From the NCBI GenBank assembly GCA_963713445.1, contig CAVQMB010000029.1, positions 1 to 64,000 on the forward strand: DNA of 64,000 nucleotides. Direction: 5' to 3'. The notes under the pieces were generated by a model that searched no databases, was not told the DNA's origin, and saw only the letters and a list, made by a program, of their open reading frames with translations. Below are positions 1-9,329 of this stretch, piece after piece. Within the stretch, counting starts at the first letter, position 1, and each line of letters begins with the position of its first letter. The position numbers were made by a program, and so were the translations under genes. The stretch comes from CAVQMB01 sp963713445. GTDB taxonomy: Bacteria; Pseudomonadota; Gammaproteobacteria; Competibacterales; Competibacteraceae.

Positions 1-631
1 TGGTCTACGAGCCGTCCATCATCCTTATGGACGAGCCGCTCGGTGCGCTGGACAAGAATTTACGCGAGGAATTGCAACTCGAGATTAAGGCTTTGCATAC
101 CCGGCTGGTATCACCGTGCTGCTACGTTACCCATGACCAGGAGGAGGCGATGACGATGTCCGATCGCATTTGCTTGATGAACAGCGCACGGATCGAGCAG
201 GTGGGATCGCCGCTAGAGCTTTACGGACATCCCAAGACGCTCTTTGCCGCTCGCTTTTTTGGCGAATCAAACCTGTTTGAAGGCCAGCTTGTGCGCAGCG
301 GAGATCGTTTGGCCGTCGAGGGTGAATGGGGGCGGGCATTGCTTGGCGATCAAAGCCAAGCCGTTGGCATCGGCGAGCGCACCACTGCGATGGTGCGTCC
401 CGAACATGTGCGAATACTTCCTGATGGCTCGACCGATGGTGAGAATACCTTTGCAGCTACGGTCGAGCAGGTCATCTTTAATGGTGGCATCAGTAAATGC
501 TACCTGCGTGACGAAAGCGGGCGTCGATTATTGTGACCCACCTGACCAACGCCGCGGGGCCACAAGTAAGGGTCGGCGACAGGGTGCATACACGCTGGGA
601 CGCCGCTGCGATGATCTTGTTGGCGAACTAA
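1..631 (+). pseudogene. ABC transporter ATP-binding protein, PotA-like (5' end outside window, frameshifted)
   Basis: C-terminal two thirds of a spermidine/putrescine-type ABC ATPase. Visible are the Walker B/D-loop stretch LMDEPLGALDKN, the H-loop YVTHDQEEAM, and a TOBE-like C-terminal region. Reading frame 3 is open from the window edge but stops at TGA 534-536. The expected C-terminus (VTHLTNAAGPQVRVGD, then HTRWDAAAMILLAN) continues one frame over and ends at TAA 629-631, so one base is missing near 530. A second pair of indels (one base lost near 107, one gained near 120) turns the expected RLGITVLYVTHD into RLVSPCCYVTHD. The family normally has about 370 residues and energises the two permeases encoded next. 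The damage matches that seen downstream, so I call it a pseudogene. Confidence 0.8.
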
Positions 632-636
632 CCGAA

Positions 637-1616
637 ATGGCCGAACAGCCTCCACTCCAGCAGATCGGCACCAAGGCTGGGGTACCCGATGCGCCTGACC
701 GTCCAGGCGCTTGGCGGCGAGTCGCACGGCTGGCTCCACTGCTGCCCTTACTACTGTATCTGCTCGTTGTCTTCGTCGTGCCTGTGGCTCAGCTTCTTGG
801 GCTTAGCTTCCAGAGCCACGGTGGTCAGTTCAGTTTAATTAATACGCACGGCTGTTTTCTTCCAGCCTGTACCTGAAGGTGCTGATTATCACGTTTTAGA
901 TATCCTTCTGGACCACCGCGTTTTGCTTGCTGGCAAGTATCCCATTGCTTATTTGCTGGCACGAAGTCCCCGCAATTGAAGAATCTGCTGCTGATCGGCG
1001 TGTCGATGCCGTTCTGGACGGGCTTTCTTGTCCGTACGTTCGCTTTGATTATTCTTCTAGGACGATCATGGCGCTATCAACAATGCGCTTATCGCAGCCG
1101 GTCTCGTCGACCATCCCCTACACCTGATTTACAACTTCAGCGGCGTCATGATTGGTATGGTACAGGCGTTGATGCCGCTTGCCATTCTCAGCATGATGCC
1201 AGTGATGGAGCGCATCGACGACAATCTAATCAAAGCGGCATCGACTCTGGGGGCAAAGCCGGAGCATGCTTTCTGGCGTATTTACTTCCCGTTGTCATTT
1301 CCTGGCGTCGGGGCTGGCAGGCCTGCTTGTGTTTATTACGTCGTTAGGCTTTTTTATTACGCCTGCACTGCTGGGCGGCGCGCGCCAAACCATGATCGCG
1401 CAGGTCATCATCACGCAAGTCCAGGAACTGCTGGACTGGCGCCTTGCCGGTGCTGTCTCGCTGCTGTTGCTTGTCACGGTGCTTGGCGCTTTCCTTGTCT
1501 ATGACCGCCTGCTCGGTATCACTACGCTGACCGGAGCCAGCGGAGCTTCTTCGACCGTTGCGCCGGCCGGTACGTTGCGCCGAATAGGTGCGTGCATCGG
1601 ACGTGCTCCCATTGAG
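637..1616 (+). pseudogene. ABC transporter permease, PotB-like, multiply frameshifted
   Basis: ATG at 637 follows the ATPase stop by five bases. It opens MAEQPPLQQIG and a first membrane segment (LLPLLLYLLVVFVVPVAQLL). The homologous reading then jumps frames near 835, meets an in-frame TAG at 897-899, and jumps again near 950, 1065 and 1305. Reassembled, it gives a normal inner-membrane permease: FWTGFLVRTFALIILLG, the EAA-loop-like region around IKAASTLGAKPEHAFWRI, and FITPALLGGARQTMIAQVI. No single frame encodes more than part of it. The 3' limit is approximate because the original stop is not evident; the reading runs on towards the second permease. Loss of function is near certain if the sequence is correct. 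Confidence 0.8.
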
Positions 1617-2485
1617 GTGATCAGCCGCATCAACGAAGGCTTCAGTGAAGTTCTGCGCTTCGTATCGCGCTTATTTCCGCGCCGCGTATCCGGCTCCGGT
1701 TTACTGCGCCGCGGCTTGCTCTGGATCGTGGTGGCGATCGGTTTGGCGTTTCTGGTTCTGCCGGCATTTTTGTCATTCCGGTATCCTTCACCGGCGGCAG
1801 TTTTCTGGAATTTCCACCGCATGGCTTTTCCCTGAAATGGTACCAAATTTACCTCGATTCACCGATCTGGATGGCGGCAACGGCGAGGTCGTTGGTGGTT
1901 GCGTTAGTAACGGGCGTCATCGCCGTGATTCTTGGAACCATGGGCGCCTTTGTAATGGCGCGACAGAAGTTCGTCGGCAAAACAGGCGCGCTCGCACTCA
2001 TCCTATCGCCGCTAATATTGCCGCGCATTGTCACGGCTGTGGCGCTGTTTTACGTATTCGCAAGGATCCATCTGGTCGGGACATCGGTCGGACTCGTCCT
2101 GGGGCACACTGTGTTAGCGCTCCCCTATGTCGTGATTACCGTAATGGCTGTGCTAAGAACCTATGACGAGCGCCTGGACGAGGCCGCGTGGACCCTTGGT
2201 GCCAACAAATGGCGGACAATCCGCCATATCACCATTCCGTTGATCAAAACCGGGCTTATAGCCGCTTTTGTGTTCGCCTTTATCACTTCTTTTGATGAGC
2301 TCACTATCGCTCTCTTCATCAGTGGTGGCTTGGCGACCACCTTGCCCAAGCAAATGTGGACCAGCGTGATTCTGCAGGTCGACCCAACGCTGGCTGCCGT
2401 GGCATCAATTATGCTAGGCGTGATTTCAGTGGTGCTGCTTGGCGGTGAAGTCTTACGTCGAGTTACTGCGAAAAGGCCCCATTAG
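1617..2485 (+). pseudogene. ABC transporter permease, PotC-like, frameshifted near its N-terminus
   Basis: Second permease of the polyamine-type transporter. The start is uncertain; I use a GTG at 1617. The reading LLWIVVAIGLAFLVLP shifts frame near 1765-1771 into IFVIPVSFTGGSFLEFPPHG and then stays open to TAG/TTAG-type end at 2485. The last 204 residues are a clean permease: several membrane segments, and the EAA motif region LDEAAWTLGANKWRTIRHITIPL that contacts the ATPase. PotC homologues are about 260-290 residues. An internal start could still yield the C-terminal part, but with the partners ruined a working transporter is unlikely. Confidence 0.75.
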
Positions 2486-2587
2486 GCATAAATTTGATAC
2501 ATGGCGACACTGCGGTCGTGTTGCCGCTGCTAACTAAGAGAATGCGCGTGCAGCGGCTATGCACACAGCCAATCGACCGGGCCGCTG

Positions 2588-2806
2588 AAAAAACACGTGA
2601 CTGTTGTCGGTGCTGGAATAGTCGGTGCTTGCACGGTTGTCGCTCTGGCAAGGAAGGGGTTGCAGTTTCGATCATTAACCGCACAGGACCGGCAGCGGGG
2701 TGAAGCATTGGACGTGCCTGAGCAAGTTGAGGGGTGTCCGCGATGTGGCAATAGCGGCTACCCCCTCTGCCCGGATAGCCGTCGTGTCGTGCAAATTGAT
2801 CTCTAG
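2588..2806 (+). pseudogene. remnant of FAD-dependent (D-amino acid/amine) oxidoreductase N-terminus
   Basis: The stretch encodes KKHVTVVGAGIVGACTVVAL, the GxGxxG dinucleotide-binding start of DadA/PuuB-type FAD oxidoreductases, then ARKGL. One frame over it continues VSIINRTGPAAG, the expected second beta strand and FAD contact, so there is a frameshift near 2665. Stops follow in all useful frames and the remaining ~350 residues are absent. Oxidoreductases of this type often sit beside polyamine transporters, which fits the neighbouring ruins. The rest of the gap from 2486 to 2866 holds nothing I recognise. Confidence 0.6.
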
Positions 2807-2866
2807 ACAGAACGGGGTATTGCCGCAAACGGGCACAGTGCCCGGACTGCCGCTTGCGTTAATCCG

Positions 2867-4078
2867 TTACCGCGGCCGTGCGGGTTCGGTCAGCCAAAAA
2901 CCCAGGGCCAGCAACCCGAATCCAACCCCTAGCATGCTAACGCCAGACCAGCCAGCGAGATTGTATAGATAGGCAGTGGCGGCGGAACCGGCCGCTCCAC
3001 CGAAAAAGTAGCAGGTCATGTACGCGGTGGTGATACGGCTACGTGCCTCCGGGCGCAGGCGATAAATCGCACTCTGGTTGAGAATCTGAGTGCCCTGAAC
3101 TCCGAGATCAAGTAATACCACGCCAACGATAACGGCAGTGAGCGAATCGTTAAACAGGCCCAGCAGGACAAATGCCGCAATACCCAGGGCGATGAAACTG
3201 CCGGTGCCGGAGCGGGAGTGTCCTCGATCGTTGAGATGTCCGGCGAACGATGCGCACAGGGCCCCCGATGCGCCTAACAGACCAAAACTACCGATGATTG
3301 AGTCGCTGTAGCCAAACGGCGGTCGTGCCAGCAGAAACGGCAGGCTGGTCCAAAGGGTGCTGAAGGCCGCAAACGCCATGGCGCCGTAGAGGCAGCGCTG
3401 GCGTAGCAGCGGTTCGTCGTGCATCAACCGGAGCACCGAGCGCAACAGCGCCGGATAACTCATGCGGCTATGGGGTGTTTCTGTCGGCAGAGTCCGTCGC
3501 AGCACCGCTGCCTGCAGCAACATCAATACTGCAGCCGACCAGAACACCATGCGCCATCCCAGTGCGTCGGCGACCAACCCCGAGACTGTCCGCGCCAGCA
3601 GAATGCCAAGCAACAGCCCTGTCATCACACGACCGACGACGCGGCCGCGTTCTGCTGGCGGGGCCAGATGAGCGGCGAGTGGCACCAGAATCTGGGCGAC
3701 TACCGAACTCAGACCGATGGTCAGCGAGAACAACACAAACCATCTTATGGTCGGAGCTGATCCGGCCAGCGCCAGTGCGGCCGCAGTGACCAGCGTAACC
3801 AGTGTGATCAGCTGGCGACGCTCGATCATGTCGCCCAGTGGCACGATGAACACTAGGCCGGCCGCATAGCCGAGTTGAGTGGCGGTGACGATCAAGCCGG
3901 CGCTGGTGACGCTTACCGCAAACGTTCGAGCGAGCGTGTCGAGCAGTGGCTGAGCGTAATAAATGTTGGCCACAGCCGCCCCGCAGGCGATCGCCATCAG
4001 CAACACCAGGTTGGGATTCAATGCGGTGGGTGTGCCGCTATGGGCCAGGCTGGAACGGTCGGTAGCGCAATTTGACAT
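2867..4078 (-). CDS. MFS transporter, probable drug/metabolite exporter
   Basis: 403-residue inner-membrane protein of the major facilitator superfamily with the hydrophobicity of about 12 membrane segments. Visible marks are ANIYYAQPLL in the first segment (residues 37-46), typical of the YgaY/SotB-like exporters, and the loop 2-3 motif GDMIERRQ. Length is normal for the family. The substrate cannot be told from sequence. It lies about 100 bases downstream of oxyR on the same strand, so read-through from oxyR is possible, but no function in peroxide stress is implied by sequence alone. Confidence 0.85.
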   Translation of the reverse strand: MSNCATDRSSLAHSGTPTALNPNLVLLMAIACGAAVANIYYAQPLLDTLARTFAVSVTSAGLIVTATQLGYAAGLVFIVPLGDMIERRQLITLVTLVTAAALALAGSAPTIRWFVLFSLTIGLSSVVAQILVPLAAHLAPPAERGRVVGRVMTGLLLGILLARTVSGLVADALGWRMVFWSAAVLMLLQAAVLRRTLPTETPHSRMSYPALLRSVLRLMHDEPLLRQRCLYGAMAFAAFSTLWTSLPFLLARPPFGYSDSIIGSFGLLGASGALCASFAGHLNDRGHSRSGTGSFIALGIAAFVLLGLFNDSLTAVIVGVVLLDLGVQGTQILNQSAIYRLRPEARSRITTAYMTCYFFGGAAGSAATAYLYNLAGWSGVSMLGVGFGLLALGFWLTEPARPR

Positions 4079-4181
4079 AACGAGATTGGTTTCTGGCTGG
4101 TCGGTGCGCGATGGCGGTACAGTCGCTCCAGACCAGGGTAGTGGGCAATCTTTGCCGGCTAGTGTAAGGCGGCCATGGCGT

Positions 4182-5120
4182 TCAACAGTCGGATGGCAGC
4201 ATCATCACGCCGTCGCCCAGCGGGCAGTGGCGTACTGCATCGGCCAGCGTGTGCAAAGCCTTCGGTCGGGTGAAGCTTTTGCGCCAGGCGAGGGCAACGG
4301 TACGGCGAGGCACGGGTTCGATGAACGGGCGCACGCTGACCATCTCCTGATCGTTACCCGCGTGGCTGATGGAACTCAGTGGCAATACCGTAACCCCCAT
4401 TCCCGATGCGACCATGAGCCGGATGGTTTCCAGCGAACTGCCCTCCAGGGTTTTCTGTATGTTGTCAGACGTCAGCGTGGTCCTGTTGCATTCCGGACAG
4501 ACCTGTAATACCTGATCCCGGAAACAGTGTCCCGGCCCGAGCAGGAGCAGGTCCTCGCGCGCCAGCAGCGGTGCCTCGATGGCAATCCGCTGCTCCAGTG
4601 GATGGCCTTTGGGCATCAGGATCATGAACGGTTCCTCGTACAAGGCTTCGGTGAAAACGCCGGACAGTGCGAAGGGCAGCGAAATGATGATGACGTCGAG
4701 CTTGCCATGCTTGAGCCGCTCGCTCAATTCGGCGGTGTAGTTCTCTTCGATCTGGAGCGGCATCTGGGGGGCTGCACGGCGGAGCAGAGGAATCAACCGT
4801 GGCAGTAGATATGGGCCTATGGTATAGATCACGCCAAGCCGTAGAACGCCGGCCAAATCATCCTGACTACGGGCCGCCAGGCGGGGTATGATGGCGGCCT
4901 CCTCCAGCACCCGCTGGGCCTGCTCGATGATCTGTTCGCCCACGGGCGTCACACTGATCTCGCCGGTGGTGCGCTCGAACAGCGTGACGGCAAGCTCGGC
5001 TTCAAGTTTGCGCACCGCCACACTCAGCGTGGGCTGGCTAACAAAGCAGGCTTCCGCAGCACGCCCGAAGTGGTGCTCACGGGCCACCGCGATAATATAG
5101 CGAAGTTCAGTCAGCGTCAT
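4182..5120 (-). CDS. oxyR: hydrogen peroxide-sensing LysR-type regulator OxyR
   Basis: 312 residues. The N-terminal winged helix-turn-helix (residues 1-60, LRYIIAVAREHHFGRAAEAC then FVSQPTLSVAVRKLE) is followed by a LysR substrate-binding domain. The redox pair is present in GHCFRDQVLQVC, at Cys199 and Cys208, the same numbers as in E. coli OxyR. In that family peroxide drives a disulfide between these cysteines and turns on catalase, peroxidase and iron-control genes. It is transcribed away from icd across a 220-base gap. The identity rests on the cysteine pair and the length, and is firm. Confidence 0.93.
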   Translation of the reverse strand: MTLTELRYIIAVAREHHFGRAAEACFVSQPTLSVAVRKLEAELAVTLFERTTGEISVTPVGEQIIEQAQRVLEEAAIIPRLAARSQDDLAGVLRLGVIYTIGPYLLPRLIPLLRRAAPQMPLQIEENYTAELSERLKHGKLDVIIISLPFALSGVFTEALYEEPFMILMPKGHPLEQRIAIEAPLLAREDLLLLGPGHCFRDQVLQVCPECNRTTLTSDNIQKTLEGSSLETIRLMVASGMGVTVLPLSSISHAGNDQEMVSVRPFIEPVPRRTVALAWRKSFTRPKALHTLADAVRHCPLGDGVMMLPSDC

Positions 5121-5192
5121 TGGCTCAGGATACTAGCAGCCCGGACCGGGTTCGCAAAAGCGCCGGGCTTCATGGACAGAGTCGGACTTTGT

Positions 5193-5206
5193 ATGTAAAA
5201 TTACAT
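5193..5206. promoter_or_regulatory. inverted repeat ATGTAA-AA-TTACAT in the oxyR/icd divergent gap
   Basis: Perfect 6-base arms with a 2-base spacer, in an AT-rich patch between two divergent genes of GC-rich coding sequence. It could be an operator for either gene. I do not recognise the binding protein. The spacing differs from the ATAG-based OxyR consensus. Confidence 0.35.
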
Positions 5207-5341
5207 GGTTAACTTCCTAATGTCCTAATGCTGCGGACGCTATTGACGGTGTAGCCATATCTTATGGCTGGCACCGGTCGCGCATGTGTCGCTTCAGCCC
5301 ATAATCGATAGCGTCGAGAGAGTTTCCGGTAAGGAGATTGC

Positions 5342-7109
5342 ATGGCCACCCAACATATCAGGCTTCCCCAAGGCGGGGAAAAAATCACTATCGTGGATGG
5401 TAAACCGCAAGGTCCCTGACAATCCGATCGTCGGTTACGTCGAAGGTGACGGCATCGGTCCCGATATCACCCGCGCCAGCATGCGGGTATGGGATGCGGC
5501 GGTTGAAAAAGCCTACGGCGGCACCCGCAAGATCCACTGGTGTGAGCTGTACATGGGTGAAAAGGCGGCCAGTCTCTACGATGGCGATTACTTCCCGAGC
5601 GAGACACTGGATGCGATCAAGGATCTGGCCGTGGCCATCAAGGGGCCGTTGACCACGCCCGTGGGCGGCGGCTTTCGCTCGCTCAATGTGGCACTGCGCC
5701 AGGCGATGGATTTGTATGCTTGCGTGCGTCCGGTGCGCTATTACGACGGTGTGCCGTCGCCGTTGCGTGAACCCGAGAAGGTCGACGTGGTGATCTTCCG
5801 TGAGAATACCGAGGACGTCTACGCCGGCATCGAATACCGCAGTGGGGATGAGGACAACAAGAAACTTGCCCGTTTCCTGCGTGAGGAAATGGGAGCGACA
5901 TTTTTTGACGATGCCAGCTTGGGCGTGAAACCGATAAGCCCTTTCGCCAGCAAACGGCTGGTTCGCAAGGCGATTCAATACGCCGTCGATCACAAGCGTG
6001 AGAGTGTTACCCTGGTGCACAAGGGTAACATCATGAAGTTCACTGAAGGCGCCTTCCGCAACTGGGGCTATGAGGTCGCCAAAGAGGAATTCGGTGATGT
6101 CACCATCACCGAGCAGGACCTCTACAACCAGTATGGCGGTAAGGTGCCGGAAGGCAAGATCGTCATCAAGGATCGCATCGCCGACATTATTTTCCAGTTA
6201 CTGCAGTTGCGTCCGGAAGAGTTCGACGTTATCGCCACCATGAACCTTAACGGCGACTACCTGTCCGACGCCGCTGCCGCCGAGGTCGGCGGTATCGGTA
6301 TCGCGCCGGGCGCCAACATGTCGGACAATGTTGCGGTGTTCGAGGCGACCCACGGTACGGCCCCCAAATATGCCAACCTGGACAAGGTCAACCCCAGTTC
6401 GCTGATGCTGTCCGGGGTGATGATGCTGGAATTCATGGGCTGGACCGAGGCGGCCGACCTCATCAACGCCGCCTTTCCGCTGGTGATCGCTGACAAGACG
6501 GTCACCTATGATTTTGCCCGTCAGATGAAGGGTGCCACCGAGGTCAAGACCAGCGAATTCGCCGACTGTCTGATTCGTAAGATCGAGAGCGGGCGCAATC
6601 TGATGAAGGTGGAGCGCAAACGGCGTCAGGCCGCTGAGCAGCAGCGCGCAGCCCTGGAGGCGGAACGAGTGGCTGATCCGACGGCCGCGATGCTGGCATC
6701 GGGGCGGCAGCCGACCACGGCGGCCGGCATTATGACTAAGATCAAGGGTATACTGGCGGCTGACACCACGGTCACCACCGCCATGCATGTGATGCGTGAA
6801 ACCGGAATCGGATCGATCATCGTCCAGATGCCCAATGAAGATTGGGGTATTCTGACCCGGCGCGATATCGTCAAAAAGATCATTGGTGCCAACAAGTCGC
6901 CGGCTCTGGTGAAGGCGGGTGACATCGCGTCGACGCCACTGATTACGGTCGGGCACGATGAGTCGCTCAGCGTGGTGGCGCAGTTGTTGATGGCACACAA
7001 TATCCGCAGGGTGGTGGTGCTTGACGAGAACGGCCAGCCGGAAGGCGTGGTGTCGGAGAACGCGTTGTTCCGCAATGTCGAGGAGTTCGGCTGGCAGCCC
7101 GAAGACTGA
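5342..7109 (+). CDS. icd: NADP-dependent isocitrate dehydrogenase with C-terminal CBS pair (apparent +1 frameshift near codon 23)
   Basis: Oxidises isocitrate to 2-oxoglutarate in the TCA cycle. The conserved N-terminus MATQHIRLPQGGEKI starts at ATG 5342 behind a good Shine-Dalgarno (AAGGAG, 5331-5336) but shifts frame at 5408-5411, where one extra base precedes VPDNPIVGYVEGDGIG. The downstream frame is also open back to a GTG at 5286, giving a 607-aa reading whose first 42 residues look unrelated to the family. Corrected length is about 588. Residues 1-415 are a bacterial IDH; RSLNVALRQ places Ser at 113, the E. coli phosphorylation serine, and HGTAPKY, DKVNP, VTYDF carry the NADP determinants. 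A charged linker (about 416-460) leads to two CBS repeats (462-588). E. coli-type Icd ends at about 416 residues, so the CBS pair is an addition. Confidence 0.9.
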
Positions 7110-7117
7110 GATCGGGT

Positions 7118-7900
7118 ATGACCACGGCGACGATGTCACGGGACCGCCCGCGGGTGGCGCTGTTCGTCACCTGTCTGGTCGATCTGTTCCGGCCGGCGGT
7201 GGGGTTTGCCGCGGTCAGGCTGCTGGAGCAGGCCGGCTGCCGGGTTGAAGTGCCGGAAGTCCAGACCTGCTGTGGTCAACCCGCCTACAACTCGGGCGAC
7301 CGGGCTGATACCCAGTCCATCGCGCGCCAGGTGGTCAGCGTGTTCGAGGGCTACGACTACGTGGTGGCGCCGTCGGGCTCCTGTGCCGGCATGCTCAAAA
7401 AGCACTATCCGACGTTGTTTGAGGGCGATCCGGCTTGGGCGGCGCGGGCCGCGGCGCTGGCCGAGAAAGTGTTCGAACTGGTGTCGTTTCTGACCGATGT
7501 GTGCGGCGTCGAATCGGTCAACGCGGCGCTGGATGCGAGCGCCACTTACCACGATTCCTGTTCCGGATTGCGCGAGCTGGGTGTCAAGCAGCAACCGCGT
7601 AAACTATTGGCCAGTGTGCGTGGTCTGACCCTCACCGAGATGGATGATTGCGAGGTCTGTTGTGGATTCGGTGGTACCTTCTGTATCAAGTATCCGGAAA
7701 TCTCCAATCGCATGGTCGATGACAAAGCCAAAGCCATTGAGGCCAGTGGCGCCGGACTTTTGCTGGCCGGCGACATGGGTTGTTTGCTCAACATGGCGGG
7801 CAAGCTCAAGCGCCGTGGTGCGGCGGTGCAGGCCCGTCACGTCGCGGAAGTTCTGGCCGGTGCGACGGACGCTCCAGCGATAGGTGAGTCCGGGGGTTAG
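7118..7900 (+). CDS. lutA: lactate utilisation iron-sulfur protein LutA/LldE
   Basis: 260 residues with two CCG cysteine-rich domains: TCCGQPAYNSG (about residue 48) and CEVCCGFGGTFC (about 175). These bind iron-sulfur clusters in the LutABC/LldEFG complex that oxidises L-lactate to pyruvate in the cytoplasm. Length matches the usual ~240-260. It starts eight bases after icd stops, so icd and lut are probably cotranscribed. An alternative start is the ATG at 7133. LutB follows after four bases. Confidence 0.9.
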   Translation: MTTATMSRDRPRVALFVTCLVDLFRPAVGFAAVRLLEQAGCRVEVPEVQTCCGQPAYNSGDRADTQSIARQVVSVFEGYDYVVAPSGSCAGMLKKHYPTLFEGDPAWAARAAALAEKVFELVSFLTDVCGVESVNAALDASATYHDSCSGLRELGVKQQPRKLLASVRGLTLTEMDDCEVCCGFGGTFCIKYPEISNRMVDDKAKAIEASGAGLLLAGDMGCLLNMAGKLKRRGAAVQARHVAEVLAGATDAPAIGESGG

Positions 7901-7904
7901 GGCC

Positions 7905-9329
7905 ATGCGGATCACCAGCCCTGATTTCAAAGCCAATGCTCATCGTGCCATGGCTGATCCGGCGTTGCAGCGGTCGCTGGCTAAGTTGCGCTCCGGCTTC
8001 TCGCAACAGCGGGCACGGGCAGCGGCGCGCTTGCCAGAGTTCGAGCGCCTGCGCGACGAAGCCCGCGATCTGAAAAACCACGTGCTGGAGAACTTGGACT
8101 TTTACCTGGAACGGTTCGAGCAGCGCGTGCAAGAGCAGGGCGGACAGGTCCATTGGGCGCGCGATGCCGCTGAAGCCCGTGGCATCATCCTCGACATCTG
8201 CCGCGGTGTGGATGCCCGTACGGTCACCAAGGGCAAATCCATGATCAGCGAGGAGATCGGACTCAACGAGCACCTCGAGGCCAACGGCCTGACGCCGGTG
8301 GAGACCGATCTGGGTGAATACATCATCCAGCTGCGGCGCGAGCCGCCCAGTCACATCATCGCACCCGCAATTCATCTGAACAAAGACCAGGTGGCTGATG
8401 CCTTTCATGACAATCATTCCCAGTATGGTCTAACCCGACGGCTGGATGAACCACGCGAGCTCCTGAACGAGGCCCGCCGGGTATTGCGTAACAAGTTCCT
8501 GGCGGCCGACGTGGGTATTACCGGCGCCAACTTCTGTGTTGCGGAGACCGGTTCGACGGCGATCGTGACCAACGAGGGCAATGGTGACCTGACCCAGTTG
8601 TTGCCGCGTGTGCACATTGCCCTCACCAGTATCGACAAGGTGGTGCCGACGCTGGAGGATGTCACTCTACTGTTGCGTCTGCTGGCACGCTCCGCCACCG
8701 GGCAGGAGTTCTCGGTCTACACCAGTTTTTCCACCGGGCCCCGGCGGGCCGGAGATCCCGACGGTCCCGAGCAGTTCCATGTGGTGTTGCTCGACAACGG
8801 CCGTAGCGACATGCTGGGCAGTGAGTTCCAGGATATGCTGCGCTGCATCCGCTGTTCGGCCTGCATGAACCACTGTCCGGTTTATGGCGCGGTAGGTGGC
8901 CACGCCTACGGCTGGGTTTATCCCGGCCCTATGGGTTCGGTACTGACGCCGCAGTTCATCGGCATCGACAAGGCCGGTGATCTCCCCAATGCCTCGACTT
9001 TCTGCGGCCGCTGCGAAGCGGTCTGCCCGGTCCGGATTCCATTACCCAAACTGATGCGCCATTGGCGCGAGCGCGAATTTGAACGCCATCTGACCCCGAC
9101 CACGACCCGGTTCGGGCTGCGGGCGTGGGCATACGCTGCCCGCCACCCGCGGCTCTACCGCCGGATGGCCGCCTTCGCGGCGCGCGGATTGCACTGGCTA
9201 GGTGGCGGTCGCGGCCGGTTGCGCAGCCTGCCGTTGGGGCGGGGATGGACCGCTTGGCGCGATCTGCCTGCGCCTACCGGCAAGACCTTCCAGCAACTTT
9301 GGCGGGAACGTCAGCGGGGGTCAGGATGA
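7905..9329 (+). CDS. lutB: lactate utilisation iron-sulfur protein LutB/LldF
   Basis: 474 residues. The N-terminal LUD domain (about 60-300, with ARTVTKGKSMISEEIGLNEH) is followed by two 4Fe-4S motifs, CIRCSACMNHCPVYG (about 325) and CGRCEAVCPVRIP (about 372), and a basic C-terminal tail. It is the electron-transfer and core subunit of the lactate oxidation complex. I chose ATG 7905 because MRITSPDFKANAHRA is the conserved LutB opening; an in-frame GTG at 7884 overlaps lutA and is less likely. Its stop overlaps the lutC start by four bases. Confidence 0.92.
   Translation: MRITSPDFKANAHRAMADPALQRSLAKLRSGFSQQRARAAARLPEFERLRDEARDLKNHVLENLDFYLERFEQRVQEQGGQVHWARDAAEARGIILDICRGVDARTVTKGKSMISEEIGLNEHLEANGLTPVETDLGEYIIQLRREPPSHIIAPAIHLNKDQVADAFHDNHSQYGLTRRLDEPRELLNEARRVLRNKFLAADVGITGANFCVAETGSTAIVTNEGNGDLTQLLPRVHIALTSIDKVVPTLEDVTLLLRLLARSATGQEFSVYTSFSTGPRRAGDPDGPEQFHVVLLDNGRSDMLGSEFQDMLRCIRCSACMNHCPVYGAVGGHAYGWVYPGPMGSVLTPQFIGIDKAGDLPNASTFCGRCEAVCPVRIPLPKLMRHWREREFERHLTPTTTRFGLRAWAYAARHPRLYRRMAAFAARGLHWLGGGRGRLRSLPLGRGWTAWRDLPAPTGKTFQQLWRERQRGSG

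Noticed and set aside
6198..7139. Long minus-strand open frame opposite icd (and similar ones at 5388-6020, 38047-38958, 58994-59860, 62483-63553)
   Set aside because: They mirror strongly conserved genes on the other strand, have no recognisable domains, and are rich in His, Arg and Gly as expected for GC-rich antisense frames.
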